Positions 47,660 through 57,878 of a DNA stretch of 64,000 bases are shown piece after piece. Under the pieces are notes generated by a model. It was given only the letters and a program-made list of their open reading frames with translations. It was not told where the DNA came from and did no database searches. The position numbers and the translations under genes were made by a program. Source of the stretch: Pelecanus crispus (Eukaryota > Chordata > Aves > Pelecaniformes > Pelecanidae); contig NC_134662.1 in the NCBI RefSeq assembly GCF_030463565.1, forward strand, positions 4,503,001 to 4,567,000, written 5' to 3'. Within the stretch, counting starts at the first letter, position 1. Each line of letters begins with the position of its first letter.

Positions 47660-48390
47660 TGTCCGTGTCCCCACCTGTGCCCGTGTGCGGGCTCTGTCCG
47701 TGCGTCCCCATCCCCGTCTGTCCCTGTCCGTCTGTCCCCATCCCTGCCAGCCTGTCCCTGTCTTTGTATCCCCATCCCCGTGTATCCCTGTCCGTCTGTC
47801 CCCATCCCTGTTTGGGTGTCCCCATCCTTGTGTCCTCATCCTCATGTGTCCCCATCCCTGCCCGTCAGTCCCTGTCCGTGCATTCCCATCTCTGTCTGTC
47901 TGTCCCTGTCTGTGTGTCCCCATCCGTCCCTGTCCCTGCATCCCCGTCCATGTGTCCAGATCTCTGTCTGTCTGTCCTTGTCGCCATCCCCACATGTCCC
48001 CATCTCTGTCCGTCTGTCCCTGTCCATCTGTCCCCATCCCTGTCCATCTGTCCCTGTCTGTGCATCCCCATCCCTGTCTGTCCCTGTCGGTCTGTCCCTG
48101 TCCATGTGTCCCCATCCCTGTCTGTCTGTTCCTGTCCATGTGTCCCCATCCCTGTCTGTCTGTCCCTGTCCGTGCATCCCCATCCCTGTCTGTCTGTCCT
48201 TGTCCATCTGTCCCTGTCCCTGTCCATCTGTCCCTGTCCGTGCGTCTCCATCCCATCTGTCCCTGTCCGTGTGTCCCCATCCCTGTCCGTCTGTCCCTGT
48301 CCCCATCGCCGCGTGTCCCCTGTCCATCTGTCCCTCTCGGTGCATCCCCATCCCCCCCGGTCCGTCCCTGTCCGTCTGTCCCCGTCCCGC
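47660..48390. repeat. Minisatellite of about 36-bp units upstream of DIRAS1
   Basis: Diverged tandem units of the type TGTCCCTGTCCGTGCATCCC-CATCCCTGTCTGTCTG repeat about twenty times, themselves built from CTGTCC/CATCCC hexamer-like pieces. The array lacks stops in several frames on both strands, which creates artificial frames of several hundred codons. It ends directly at the DIRAS1 CpG island. Confidence 0.9.
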
Positions 48391-48499
48391 CGGTCCCCGC
48401 CGCTGCCGCCGCCCCGTCCCGGAGCCGCTCGGGGCTGGGCCCGGGGGCTCCGGCGGCCCCGGGCGGGGCGGGCGCGGCGGGCGGGGCCGGCGGCGGGGC

Positions 48500-48705
48500 G
48501 GGATCGGCTCTGCGGCGGCCGCACCGCACCGCACCGCACCGAGCCCCGCCGAGCCCAGCCCCGCCGAGCCGGGCCGCGCCGCACCGAGCCGGGCCCCGCC
48601 GCGCCGGGAGGACCGGAGCCGCCGCGCCGGGACCGCCCCGGGCCGGGCCATGCGCTGAGGCCGCCGCGCAGCCCGCAGCCAAGGGCGGATCCCGGGCAGG
48701 ACACG
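48500..48705 (+). promoter_or_regulatory. DIRAS1: DIRAS1 CpG-island promoter and non-coding first exon with a minimal uORF
   Basis: An extreme CpG island (about 48390-48880) includes CCGCA-type pentamer repeats. A consensus donor, GACACG|GTGAGG, ends the presumed first exon at 48705 and pairs with the acceptor at 51537. The exon contains a two-codon upstream ORF, ATG CGC TGA (48650-48658), set in the favourable context GGGCCATGC. The transcription start itself cannot be placed. Confidence 0.6.
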
Positions 48706-48885
48706 GTGAGGCGGCGGGCACCGCAATGCGACCGGCGCGGCGGGGGCCGGGGGGAGCGGGGCCGGGGCGGCCGCCATCGCCGGGGGCGGGGGGGGGACCG
48801 GGACCGGCAAGGGCAGGGCACGGCGGAGGAGCGGGGCCGGGACCCCGGCCCGGGGCGGGGGGACACGGACCCTGCCCCCCATCCT

Positions 48886-49620
48886 GCCCTGCCCCATCCT
48901 GCCCCATCCTGCCCTGCTCCTGCCCCTTCTCCTGCCCCATCCTGCCCCTCCATCCTGCCCTGCCGCTGCTCCTGCCCCTGCTCCTGCCCTCCATCCCCAT
49001 CCTGCCCCTGCTCCTGCCCCATCCTGCCCCTCCATCCCCATCCTGCCCCTGCTCCTGCCCCTCCATCCTGCCCTGCCCCTGCTCCTGCCCCATCCTGCCC
49101 CTCCATCCCCATCCTGCCCCTGCTCCTGCCCCTCCATCCTGCCCTGCCCCTGCTCCTGCCCCATCCTGCCCCTCCATCCCCATCCTGCCCCTGCTCCTGC
49201 CCCTCCATCCTGCCCTGCCCCTGCTCCTGCCCCATCCTGCTCCTCCATCCCCATCCTGCCCCTCCATCCCCATTCTGCCCCTGCTCCTGCCCCTTCTCCT
49301 GCCCCTCCTGTCCCTCCATCCCCATCCTGCCCCGTTCCTGCCCCATCCTGCCCCTTCTCCTGCCCCTCCATCCCTATCCTGCCCCATTCCTGCCCCTCCA
49401 TCCCCATCCTGCCTCTGCTCCTGCCTCTTCTGCTGCCCCTCCATCTCCATCCTGCCCCATTCCTGCTCCTCCATCTCCATCCTGTGCCAGCCCTCCTGCC
49501 CCATCCTGCCCCATCCTGCCCCATTCCTGCCCCTCTATCCCCATCCTGCCCCTTCTCCTGCCCCTCCATCCCCACCCTGCCCCTGCTCCTTCACCTCTAC
49601 CCTGCCCCTGCCCTCCATCA
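48886..49620. repeat. Minisatellite with 71-bp higher-order units in DIRAS1 intron 1
   Basis: CCTGCCCC/TCCATCCCCA submotifs alternate over about 730 bases. In the core, the block starting ATCCTGCCCCTCCATCCCCA recurs at 49021, 49092 and 49163 with exact 71-base spacing and starts again at 49234. The outer parts use the same submotifs without the regular order. The strand is strongly pyrimidine-biased. Confidence 0.92.
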
Positions 49621-49624
49621 CGAC

Positions 49625-51537
49625 CCCTGGACACCCCCCCCCCCCCGCTGTTTGTCTCCCCCAGTGCTGGGGGTCCAAGCGGGAGGATGCTGGGGGTGCT
49701 GGGTGGGCACAGAGGCCCCCGGCAGGATCAGGCCCGTGCCGTGCCCCCGGCTGGTGGGCGGCCCCATCCCCAGGAGCCGAGGGGAGGCCGTGGTCTGGCC
49801 CCGCGGGCACGGAGGGCTCTTTGGGGTCGGGGCGCTGCTGGGCAGTGGCCACGGGGCCTTTGGGCACCCCCGGGAAGGCCCATCCGGCCCAGCCCCTCGG
49901 GCCCAGCACCCTGCGCCGCGGCCACGAGGCTGGGGGCGCTTTTGGCTGCGCCGCGGGCAGGACCATTGCCAGCCTCACCAGAGGTCTGATGTTGCCACGG
50001 CTCCCGCTCCGGCCCCCGCGTGCCGGTGACGATTCCGACGTGGCAGGATCCGAGGGGCGTTTTTCTGCCCTGTGCCCGGGGCCACGGTGATGGGCTCCTT
50101 CCCCAGCTCCCAACCCCTCGCTCGCCCTGCTCTCCAGGCACCAACACCTGCCCGCGCGTTTGGGGACGTGCCGGGGTAACTGGGGCTGCCTGCGGGATCC
50201 GGACCCGCCGGTGCCGCGGGGTGGGGATGCAGCGGCCGTGGGAAGGGGCTGGTTCCCCCGGAGGTGCCCGGGGACGAGGGGGCGGCGGTGCCCGGGGCGG
50301 CCGCCAGCACGGGGCTGCCCGAGGCGCTTTGCTGTCCCCCGCTTCCCGGCCTGTTGGTCCCTGAGGTGGAGGGTGGCGGGAGCGGAGCCGGCTGAGGACA
50401 GACTGACCCCCTCCAGCATCTGCCCGAAGCAGCGACCGGAGGTCCCTTCCCTCCCCTCCCGCCCCGCTCCTCGCCTGTGGCAGGCACCCACGGCAGGCAC
50501 CTTGGGGAACCCCGTCCCACCGCTCCGTCGTGCTCCCCCGTGCGCCAGGGACACCTCATGGGGCAGAGCTGATGCTGCCGTTCCTGCGCTCCCGGAGGGA
50601 AACTGAGGCAGGGCCTGGCCGAGGCGATGCTCAGCTTGGGGCTCAGCAGCGGCTTTTTGTGCCCCCTCATTTCACACCCCGGGGCTGCATCACTCGGGCG
50701 AGGGGGGGGCACAAGCAGGGACGCTGCCCCGGCCCGTGCGTCCCCTCCGAGCGGGCACCGAGGTTTGGCAGCACGAGGGTGGCCATGGGGGTCTCTGAGC
50801 CTGCAGGCCACGAGCCCGCGGCTGTGCCACGCTCTCCCCCGCTGCCCGCATCGCTCCCCGCTGCATCGCCCGGGGTGGGAGCGGAGCGGAGGGATGGCAC
50901 GGGGCAGCCCAGCGCAGGGCGGCACGGCACGGCGTGGGTCAGGGTGGCCCGGGGCAGCAGGGCGCAGCGCAGGGTGGCTGGGGCTGGCAGGGCAGCGTGG
51001 CGGGCACCGAGGTCTGTGCCTGAAATGGCCCCTCCGTACCCAGCAGCCGCAAGAGCTGCGTGTGGGAGAGCCGGAGGGGCTGGTCGGGGGCTCCGGGTGC
51101 TGCCGGCTCCTCGCTGGGCTACCAACTGCCCCGCGGGGCCACTTCTGATGCCCAGGAGCTCCGGCGGTCCTGAGGGTGCCTGGTGTGGCCCCCCCCAACT
51201 GCCCTCGGTCGCAGCTGCTGTGCCGGTGGCCGTGGCTCGGCCATATGGCCGCAGCGGGCGGCTGGTAAAAATAGCAAACGCCGCTGCACCCCAGGCGGGC
51301 GGTGAGCACCGTCCTGTCCCAGCCACCCGGCAAGGGCGTCTCAAGGGCACGGCGGGGGCCGGGACCCTCCAGTTGCGTTGGCCCGGTCGGAGCAGCAGGG
51401 GCTGCATCGCAAAGCGGGCCGTGAGGCAGGGGTGGCGGGGGGCTGCCCCGTTCCCCCTGCAGAGCGGTGCCTGGCGGGGTCCGTCCCGAAGCCCCCCGCT
51501 CCCGGCGTGACGCCTTCCTCTGCCCTCTCCCTTGCAG
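49625..51537. other. Remainder of DIRAS1 intron 1
   Basis: GC-rich intronic DNA ending in the acceptor CCTCTCCCTTGCAG at 51537. No other exon was recognised. Long antisense frames here and across the coding exon (for example 49975-52572, minus) have no recognisable domain. Confidence 0.5.
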
Positions 51538-51561
51538 CGGCGGCAGCATCTCCGGGGCAAG

Positions 51562-52158
51562 ATGCCGGAGCAGAGCAACGACTACCGGGTGGTGGTGTTC
51601 GGCGCCGGCGGCGTGGGCAAGAGCTCGCTGGTGCTGCGCTTCGTGAAGGGAACCTTCCGGGATACCTACATCCCCACCATCGAGGACACCTACCGCCAGG
51701 TCATCAGCTGCGACAAGAGCGTCTGCACCCTGCAGATCACCGACACGACGGGCAGCCACCAGTTCCCGGCCATGCAACGCCTCTCCATCTCCAAGGGCCA
51801 TGCCTTCATCCTGGTCTTCTCTGTCACCAGCAAGCAGTCGCTGGAGGAGCTGAAGCCCATCTACCAGCAGATCGTGCAGATCAAGGGCAGCGTGGAGAGC
51901 ATCCCCATCATGCTGGTGGGCAACAAGTGCGACGAGACCCAGCGGGAGGTGGAGAGCAGGGAGGGGGAGGCCGTGGCCAAGGAGTGGAAATGCGCCTTCA
52001 TGGAGACCTCGGCCAAGATGAACTACAACGTCAAGGAGCTCTTCCAGGAGCTGCTGAACCTGGAGAAGAGGAGGAACGTGAGCCTCACCATCGACGGGAA
52101 GCGCTCCAGCAAGCAGAAGAGGACAGACAAAATCAAGGGGAAGTGCAGCATCATGTAG
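51562..52158 (+). CDS. DIRAS1: DIRAS family GTPase 1, complete single coding exon
   Basis: DIRAS1 (Rig/Di-Ras1) is a small Ras-family GTPase, mostly neural, that is largely GTP-bound and can oppose Ras/Rap signalling by binding SmgGDS. The frame is 198 codons, the family's usual length, in one exon with its acceptor at 51537. G1 is GAGGVGKS, effector region [10 protein letters not shown]3 is DTTGSHQ (the DIRAS-type change from DTAGQE that lowers GTP hydrolysis), G4 is NKCD and G5 is ETSAKM. A Lys/Arg-rich tail leads to the CAAX box CSIM, whose final Met predicts farnesylation. The ATG is 24 bases into the exon. The 3' UTR runs to 53538-53543 and contains a tandem hairpin repeat. Confidence 0.97.
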   Translation: MPEQSNDYRVVVFGAGGVGKSSLVLRFVKGTFRDTYIPTIEDTYRQVISCDKSVCTLQITDTTGSHQFPAMQRLSISKGHAFILVFSVTSKQSLEELKPIYQQIVQIKGSVESIPIMLVGNKCDETQREVESREGEAVAKEWKCAFMETSAKMNYNVKELFQELLNLEKRRNVSLTIDGKRSSKQKRTDKIKGKCSIM

Positions 52159-53160
52159 AGCCCCGGACTGGCCCGCGCCCCCTCCCCGGTCCCCCCCTCT
52201 CCCCCCCCACGACTGGACGTGGCATCGCAGCGGGGCTGTCCCCTCGTCCTCCGTGCCATCACTGTGACTGTGCGGGGACGCCGCGGCGCGCCGGCGGCAC
52301 GGCCCGCGCTCGCCCCAGGTTTGGGGGGGCGAAGACGGGGCGTCCCGCCCAGCCGAGGGACGCTCGACTGCCCCGCGCCCGGCACAACGGGACCGGGGAC
52401 GGGCGTCCGGGCACCGCCGGGGAGCACGCGGACGCACCCCCTCCCCGCACGCGCTCTGCAGCACAACCCACGGCACCGGCCGGGCCCTGTCCCCATCCCC
52501 TCCCCGGTGGGGGACCCCACGTTGGTCCTCATGGGTGGGAAGGCCGGCGCAACGTGGGGGTGTCGGTGTCACCCTTGGGGACAGTCACACGCGTCCCAAG
52601 CCCTCCCCGCGCCCCCGTCCCCACGCCATAGCGCTCTGCTCCTGCAGGCAGAGCCCCCGGGGCGGGAGCAGCCCCCGCATGATGCCCGCAGCCCCCGAGC
52701 CCCCAGCCCCGTCCTGGCACCGCGGCCCCTCCTGCCCCCGCAGCCCCCGTCCCCGCAGCCCGGAGCCGCCAGCCCAAGCACAAAGCATCGGGTCCGAGGG
52801 AGGTCCTGACCCAGCACAATCCTGGTGAGCTCCGGCGGGAGACCCCCGGCCCCCGCCATGCCCCCGCTGCCCTCTTCCCGCGCAGGATGAGCCCCGCCGC
52901 TGGGCCGCGATGCCACGGTGATGGGTGCCGCTGCTCCCCGCCGCGGTGCCCCGCCGGCGGTCAGCGTCCCCTCGCTCCCGCAGAGTCCCGGCTGAGGGTG
53001 GCCTGGCCCCGCACCCCGGGGACCCCCAATCCCCCCCCAGCTCTGGTGCAGCCCCGCTTGTTCCCCCATGGCCGGAGCGGGGCCCCCGCGCTGTCACCAG
53101 CCCCTCGTCCCAGCGGGGTTGTGGCCCCTCGCTCCGGCCCTGCTCACCCACCACCGGGGC

Positions 53161-53412
53161 CCTGGGGTGTCCCCAGGGGCTGTCCCCAAGGGGGTGTCCC
53201 CAAGGAGGTGTCCCCAAGGGGTGTCCCCAGGGGGGTGTCCCTAAGGGGGGGTGTCCCCAAGGGGTGTCCCCAAGGAGGTGTCCCCAAGGGGTGTCCCCAG
53301 GGGGGTGTCCCTAAGGGGGGGTGTCCCCAAGGGGTGTCCCCAGGGGGGTGTCCCTAAGGGGGGGGTCCCCAGGGGGTGTCCCCAAGGGGGTGTCCCCGAG
53401 GGGGTGTCCCCA
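53161..53412 (+). repeat. DIRAS1: Hairpin-forming tandem repeat in the DIRAS1 3' UTR
   Basis: About fourteen units of roughly 16-18 bases, each carrying GGGGTGTCCCC or a close variant and separated by AAGG/AGG, run without interruption. Every GGGG-TGT-CCCC core can pair with itself (4-bp stem, 3-base loop), and neighbouring units can also pair. The array ends 126 bases before the polyadenylation signal. Confidence 0.88.
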
Positions 53413-53537
53413 GGCGGGCTGGGCCCCCGCGCTGCGCCCAGCTCCCCCCATCCCCGGCTTTTTACAACACGCCCCGAGCGCCCAGGGGACAAGGTGACAT
53501 TACGATGTAGCCTTTATTCTAGAAATAGTCTTCCTTC

Positions 53538-53543
53538 AATAAA
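53538..53543 (+). terminator. DIRAS1: DIRAS1 polyadenylation signal AATAAA
   Basis: AATAAA follows an AT-rich 40-base patch about 1.38 kb after the stop codon. An opposite-strand AATAAA (TTTATT at 53513-53518) lies 20 bases upstream, so a convergent transcript could also end here, though none was recognised. Confidence 0.7.
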
Positions 53544-53650
53544 GAGATGAGAAACGCTCCTGCGTCCCTGCGGAGCAGCACCCGGCCGGTGGCTCGGGAC
53601 CGGGTTGGGGGGGCCGGGGCTCAGCCCAAAAGGGGCGAAAGGAGGGATGG

Positions 53651-53905
53651 GGTGCATGCGTGTGCATGCATGTGCATGCGCGTGGCTGTGCGTGCATGCA
53701 CATGCACGCCTGTGCACGCCTGACTGTGCGCGCACAGGTGTGTGCGCACAGCTTATGTGCAAGCACGCACACGCGTGTCCACACAGCTCATGTGCAAGCA
53801 TGCACATGCGTGTCCGGAGCAGCTGTGCCAACAGACGTGCACGTAGCGTGTGCGCATACATGCACATGCAATGTACCGTGTGCACGCGTGTGTGCCTGCG
53901 TCCTG
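53651..53905. repeat. Alternating purine-pyrimidine (Z-DNA-prone) tract
   Basis: About 250 bases of TGCATGCG, TGTGCACGC and CACATGC-type sequence with loose periodicity. Purine/pyrimidine alternation is nearly continuous, the classic Z-DNA-forming pattern. It lies about 100 bases beyond the DIRAS1 polyadenylation signal. Confidence 0.88.
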
Positions 53906-54130
53906 GTGCGCCACGGCAGCCCCCCGCTGCCGGTGGGTGCCCCCCACCCCTCGCTCCGGCGCGGGCTGGCGTCCCCGTGGGGAGGGGGTGGGAGCACGGT
54001 GCGTGCGTCATCATGCCCGTTGCCATGGAAACCATCTGCTCCCCGGGCGCGGGAGCAGCGTGGGCACGCGGGCAGGGGGGCGGCGGGGGGAGCGGGGCTG
54101 CCGCAGGCTGCAAGGGCCTTGGCAAGGACA

Positions 54131-54530
54131 CGGCTCCGTGGGGACGTCATGGCTCCGGGGGGATGCTCATGGCTCCGGGGGGACGTCACGGCTCAGTGGG
54201 GACCTCACGGCTCTGGGGAGATGCTCATGGCTCCATGGGGATGTCACGGTTCTGTGGGGATGTCACAGCTCAGTGGGGACATCACGGCTCCGGGGAGATG
54301 CTCATGGCTCCATGGGGATGTCATGGCTCTGTGGGGATGTCACGGCTCTGGGGGGATGTCACAGCTCAGTGGGGATGTCACAGCTCCGTGGGGATGGCCA
54401 CAGGTCCGTGGGGACAGTTGCGGCTCCATGGGATGGTCACGGCTCCGCCGGGATAGTCACAGGTCCACGGGGACGCTTGGAGCTCCGTGGGGACGGTCAC
54501 AGCTCTGCAGGGATGTCACAGCTCCCTGGC
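54131..54530. repeat. Minisatellite of about 20-bp units
   Basis: Roughly twenty diverged copies of GGGGATGTCACGGCTCNGT-type units (TGGGGATG, TCACGGCTC, CATGGCTCC variants), about 20 bases each. Several frames stay open through the array. No gene was recognised. Confidence 0.88.
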
Positions 54531-56920
54531 ACCGGCCGTGGGAGCCGCTCCTGTCCCCACGTCCCTCCCGTGGGCTGGGGGCAGCCGGGACCCTCGCTGG
54601 GTGCCAGCATGGGGGAGCAGGACAGGCGCATGCAGGCACGGGGATGCTCGGTGTCGGTCCCCACCCGCTGGGACCCCCCAGGGCCCCCCGGGGCTGCAGA
54701 GGCATTCCCAGGTCTCCTGTCCCCCATCTCTGTCCCCCCCCCCCTTTTTGTCCCCCCCCCCCCGGCCAGTGCAGACAGCACCCGTGCCCGTCGGTCGAGT
54801 CACCACGGAGCAGGAGAGGCTCTTTGGGGGACCATGGTCCTGCTGCAGCGCGGGCGTCCCTTGGGATGCTCCGAGGGGTGGCCCTCAAGGTGCTCCTTGG
54901 GGCGCCCATCGGGATGTCCCCTGGGATGTCCCTAGGGATGCTCTCGGAGAAGGTCCCTTGCTCCCAGGAAGATCTGGGTGGCTCTGGCCGCTGCAGCCCC
55001 CCCATGCCCAAGCCTGGCACCCAGCAGCCATCAGACCACCCCGGGCCGGGGGCACCCTGAGCCCCCCGAAACCCGCAGCCGGGAGCCCGGCCGGGCAGCG
55101 GCGCAGGATCGAGGTGGACGATCCTCGCGGGGCGCCTGGCACTTCCCCTGGGCCCAGGGTTTTAAGCAAGCTGTTCCTGAGCGTTAATTACCGAGTGGCG
55201 GGATGCGCCGCGGTGCAGCCATTTCCCATCCCTCCCCCAGCCGATGAGGAGCCGGCGCTGCAGCCCGCGGCCGTAAAAATGCTTTAAAAGCACAAATCCA
55301 GCGTTTGGGACCCAAACCAGCTCCTGGCACCGTGTGTCACACCGGGAGCCGGTGGCTGTGCGGGACATGGTCCCTCATGGCCCGGCAGCGCTCGTGGCCC
55401 TCGCACCCCTCGAGGTGCCGGCCTGGAGCCGGGGGGTTCCCCCCCGTACCCCGGCGTGTGCCCGGCGCGGCTCCATCTGCGGCCAAAGCGGCTTATAACG
55501 CCGCGGGCGAGGGCGTATGGGAGCAAACTGGATTAGGGGAAAAATCAGCCTTCTTCCCACTAACAGGATTAGTGGGTGTTCAGCCCAACCTCGGCGCAGC
55601 CGCCGGCGAGGGCTGGCGTGCGCCCGGCAGTGGGGCCACGTCCCCCCCGGGGCAGGGGGAGCCGGAGGGGACAGCCCAGCCCCAGCATTTCTCCATCTCA
55701 GTTCACGCTGGGATTGAAGCTGCAACCGGTGCGTACTGGTGCAGCCCAGCTGCACGCCGGCACAGCGCTGGGATGTGCTGGGAAGCGCTGCTGGGGAGCC
55801 ACGGCTGCAGCATCCTCTGCCCCTCCTGCCCTGGGGACGCGGCTCCCAGCCCCACGGTGACTCCCGTGGGGGACACCGGGCCCCCCTCATCCCGCCAGCG
55901 CCGCAGCCGGGAGCCAGGCACCACCGGGACCCGGCCGGCCGCGCTCGCCCTGCGCCGGCGGCAGCTGGGGGAATCAAAGCCTCGATTCACGGCCATGCTG
56001 GGCCGGCGAGCGTGATTTCCTGCTCCCCCGGCACCGCCAGCGTGACTCCCGCCCGCTGCTGATTCATCCCCCTGGATTTTCCCCTCACTGCACAGGGAGA
56101 GCAGCTCCGCCGGGGCGGGGGGGACGACCGGGGCTGCAGCCCCCCGGCACCGCAGGGCTGGGCAGAGCCCGTCCCCTCCCGGCATAAGCTAGAGCAGCCC
56201 CAGGGCTGCTGCACCCAGGGCCGGAGCTTCGGGGGCACCCGGGGGGCACAGCAGGGTGGGGGGGCTCTGCCCAGGGGCACGGGCCCACTCTCTCGCCCCC
56301 ACCCCACGGGCTGCCGGGCTGGAGAGGCTCTGCCCGGGGTCTCAGGGGGGGTCAGGGCGCCCCGAGTCCCGCAGCAGGGTCATGGAGGGGGTTTCCAGGC
56401 CGGCCGGCGGCTCTGCCCCCCTGCACTGGAAAGGGAAGGGGAGGTTTAAAGAAATGGGTGACTCAGAGCAAGATTCATCAGGAGGGACTCGGCAGCCGCG
56501 TCCTGCGGCCCTTCTGCTCCCGCCCCGCCGGGGCCAGCGGCCACGTGGCTGTTGGGGGTCCCGGGCAGGCGGTGGCAGGAGGGGACCCCGGGCTGAGGCC
56601 ACGCATGGGTTCCCCGGGCCCCGGCCAGGAGATGAGGTCCAGCGCCAGGCTCTGCCCCGCAGCACCGTGCCCTCCGCCATGCCCCCTGCCGTGCCCCCCG
56701 CCGCAGGCCCCTTGCAGCCCACCCTGCCATGCTGAGCGGTGGGGGATAACGTGGCAGCCGGGGGTGCCCGGGGAGCATCGCCCCCCAACGCCTCCCCCCT
56801 GCCTTGGGGCCCGGCAGGGCTGCAGGGATGGCGGGCAGCGCAGCACCCCGATTTTTTGGGGGTGCCCCAGGATCTCGTGGGGGCACAGCCAGGCTGCACC
56901 AAGGGCCCGGGGGGGGGCAG
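54531..56920. other. Intergenic spacer between DIRAS1 and the GNG7-like promoter
   Basis: No gene was recognised. Poly-C/poly-T runs lie at 54735-54764. AT-richer islands at about 55157-55300 (GAGCGTTAATTACC) and 55510-55575 (two GGATTA cores) and a TGACTCA AP-1-type site at about 56458 are the only features that stand out. They may be conserved regulatory elements. Confidence 0.45.
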
Positions 56921-56924
56921 ACTG

Positions 56925-57420
56925 GGGGGTCCAAGGGGTCTGGGGGGCTCTGGGGGGGTCTGGGGAGCTCACAGGGGTCTGAGGGGTCTGGGGGAGTACG
57001 AGGGGTCCGGGGAGCTCCAGGGGAGTCCGGGGGGCTCTGGGGGGGGGGGTGTCTGAGGGGTCTGGGGGGCTCCAGGGGGCTCCAGGACCTCTGGGGGTCT
57101 CTGGGGGGTCCAAGGGGCTTCGGGGGTCTCCGAAGGGGTCCAGGAATCTCCAGGGGAGCCTGAGAGGCTCGGGGGGGGGCCGAGAGGTTCGGGGGGCTCC
57201 GGGGGAGTCCAGGGGAGTCTGGGGGCTCCAGGACCTCCAGGGGGATCCGAGGGAGTCTGGGGGGCTCTGGGGAGGTCCGAGGGCTCCGGGGGAGTCCGGG
57301 GGAGTTCAGGAGTCTCCAGGGGAGTCCGGGGGGCTCTGGGGAGGTCCGAGGGGCTCCAGGAGCTCCGGGGGTCTCTGGAGGAGCCAGGGGGTCCGAGGGA
57401 ATCCGGAGGGGCCCGGGGGT
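56925..57420. repeat. G-rich minisatellite upstream of the GNG7-like promoter
   Basis: Units of about 20-24 bases such as GGGGGGCTCTGGGGGAGTCC repeat for nearly 500 bases, with runs of 4-9 G separated by short spacers on the plus strand. This is strong G-quadruplex potential. It stops about 60 bases before the CpG promoter. Confidence 0.88.
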
Positions 57421-57515
57421 CCCGTCCCACTGCCCCGGTGCTGCAGCGGGTCCCGCTGCCTCGCGCCCCGGGCGCCACGTGCCGCCGCAGCGCGCCCCCT
57501 CCCCGCGGCGAACCG

Positions 57516-57878
57516 CTCATTAATATTAATGAGTATTTACATGCGGCCGCCCCTTTCCCCGCCCCGCGCGCTGATTGGCTGCTACCCCCGCCGCTCCGCA
57601 GTGCGACCCCGCCCCTTCACCGCCCTCCCTCCCCGCCGCCGTCGCAACCGAACCTGCCGGCCGCACCCAGCCCCGCCTCCCCGCCGGGCCGCCCCCCGCG
57701 CGCCCCGCGGCGCCCGCGCCCATTGGCGGGCGGCGCTGCCAGTCGTGCGGCGGGGCGGGGCCAGCCCTGCCCGCGCCCGGCCGGGGCTGGGCAGCAGGGT
57801 GCGTTGCGCGGCGGCGCTGGTGTCTGAGGCGGCGGCTCCGCTCCTCCGCCCCTCGGTGCCCCGGCCCCGCCGAGACCG
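57516..57878 (+). promoter_or_regulatory. GNG7: CpG-island promoter and non-coding first exon, probably GNG7
   Basis: A CpG island holds two inverted CCAAT boxes (ATTGG at 57574-57578 and 57722-57726), GC boxes and, at its upstream edge, the 18-bp perfect palindrome CTCATTAATATTAATGAG (57516-57533). The presumed first exon ends at 57878 with the donor GACCG|GTGAGG. No coding sequence of G protein gamma-7 lies in the window. The name rests only on synteny (GNG7 follows DIRAS1 on the same strand in human) and on a long following intron. Confidence 0.5.

Noticed and set aside
47585-49575. Minus-strand frames of 490-640 codons, Gly/Arg/Asp/Gln-rich
   Set aside because: Antisense shadows of the same minisatellites; three overlapping registers are open at once, the mark of composition rather than selection.
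47202-50090. 962-codon plus-strand open frame
   Set aside because: It runs through two minisatellites and the DIRAS1 CpG island; the product is low-complexity repeats of Cys/Pro/Ser with no domain, and it crosses the DIRAS1 exon 1 splice donor.
49975-52572. 865-codon minus-strand frame antisense to DIRAS1
   Set aside because: No recognisable domain; it covers the strongly coding plus-strand DIRAS1 exon, whose GC-rich third positions remove antisense stops.
53161-53412. CRISPR-like repeat array
   Set aside because: The units are contiguous, with no unique spacers, in a vertebrate 3' UTR.
53660-55060. 466-codon plus-strand frame
   Set aside because: Made of the Z-DNA tract and the 20-bp minisatellite; repetitive translation and no splice or family support.
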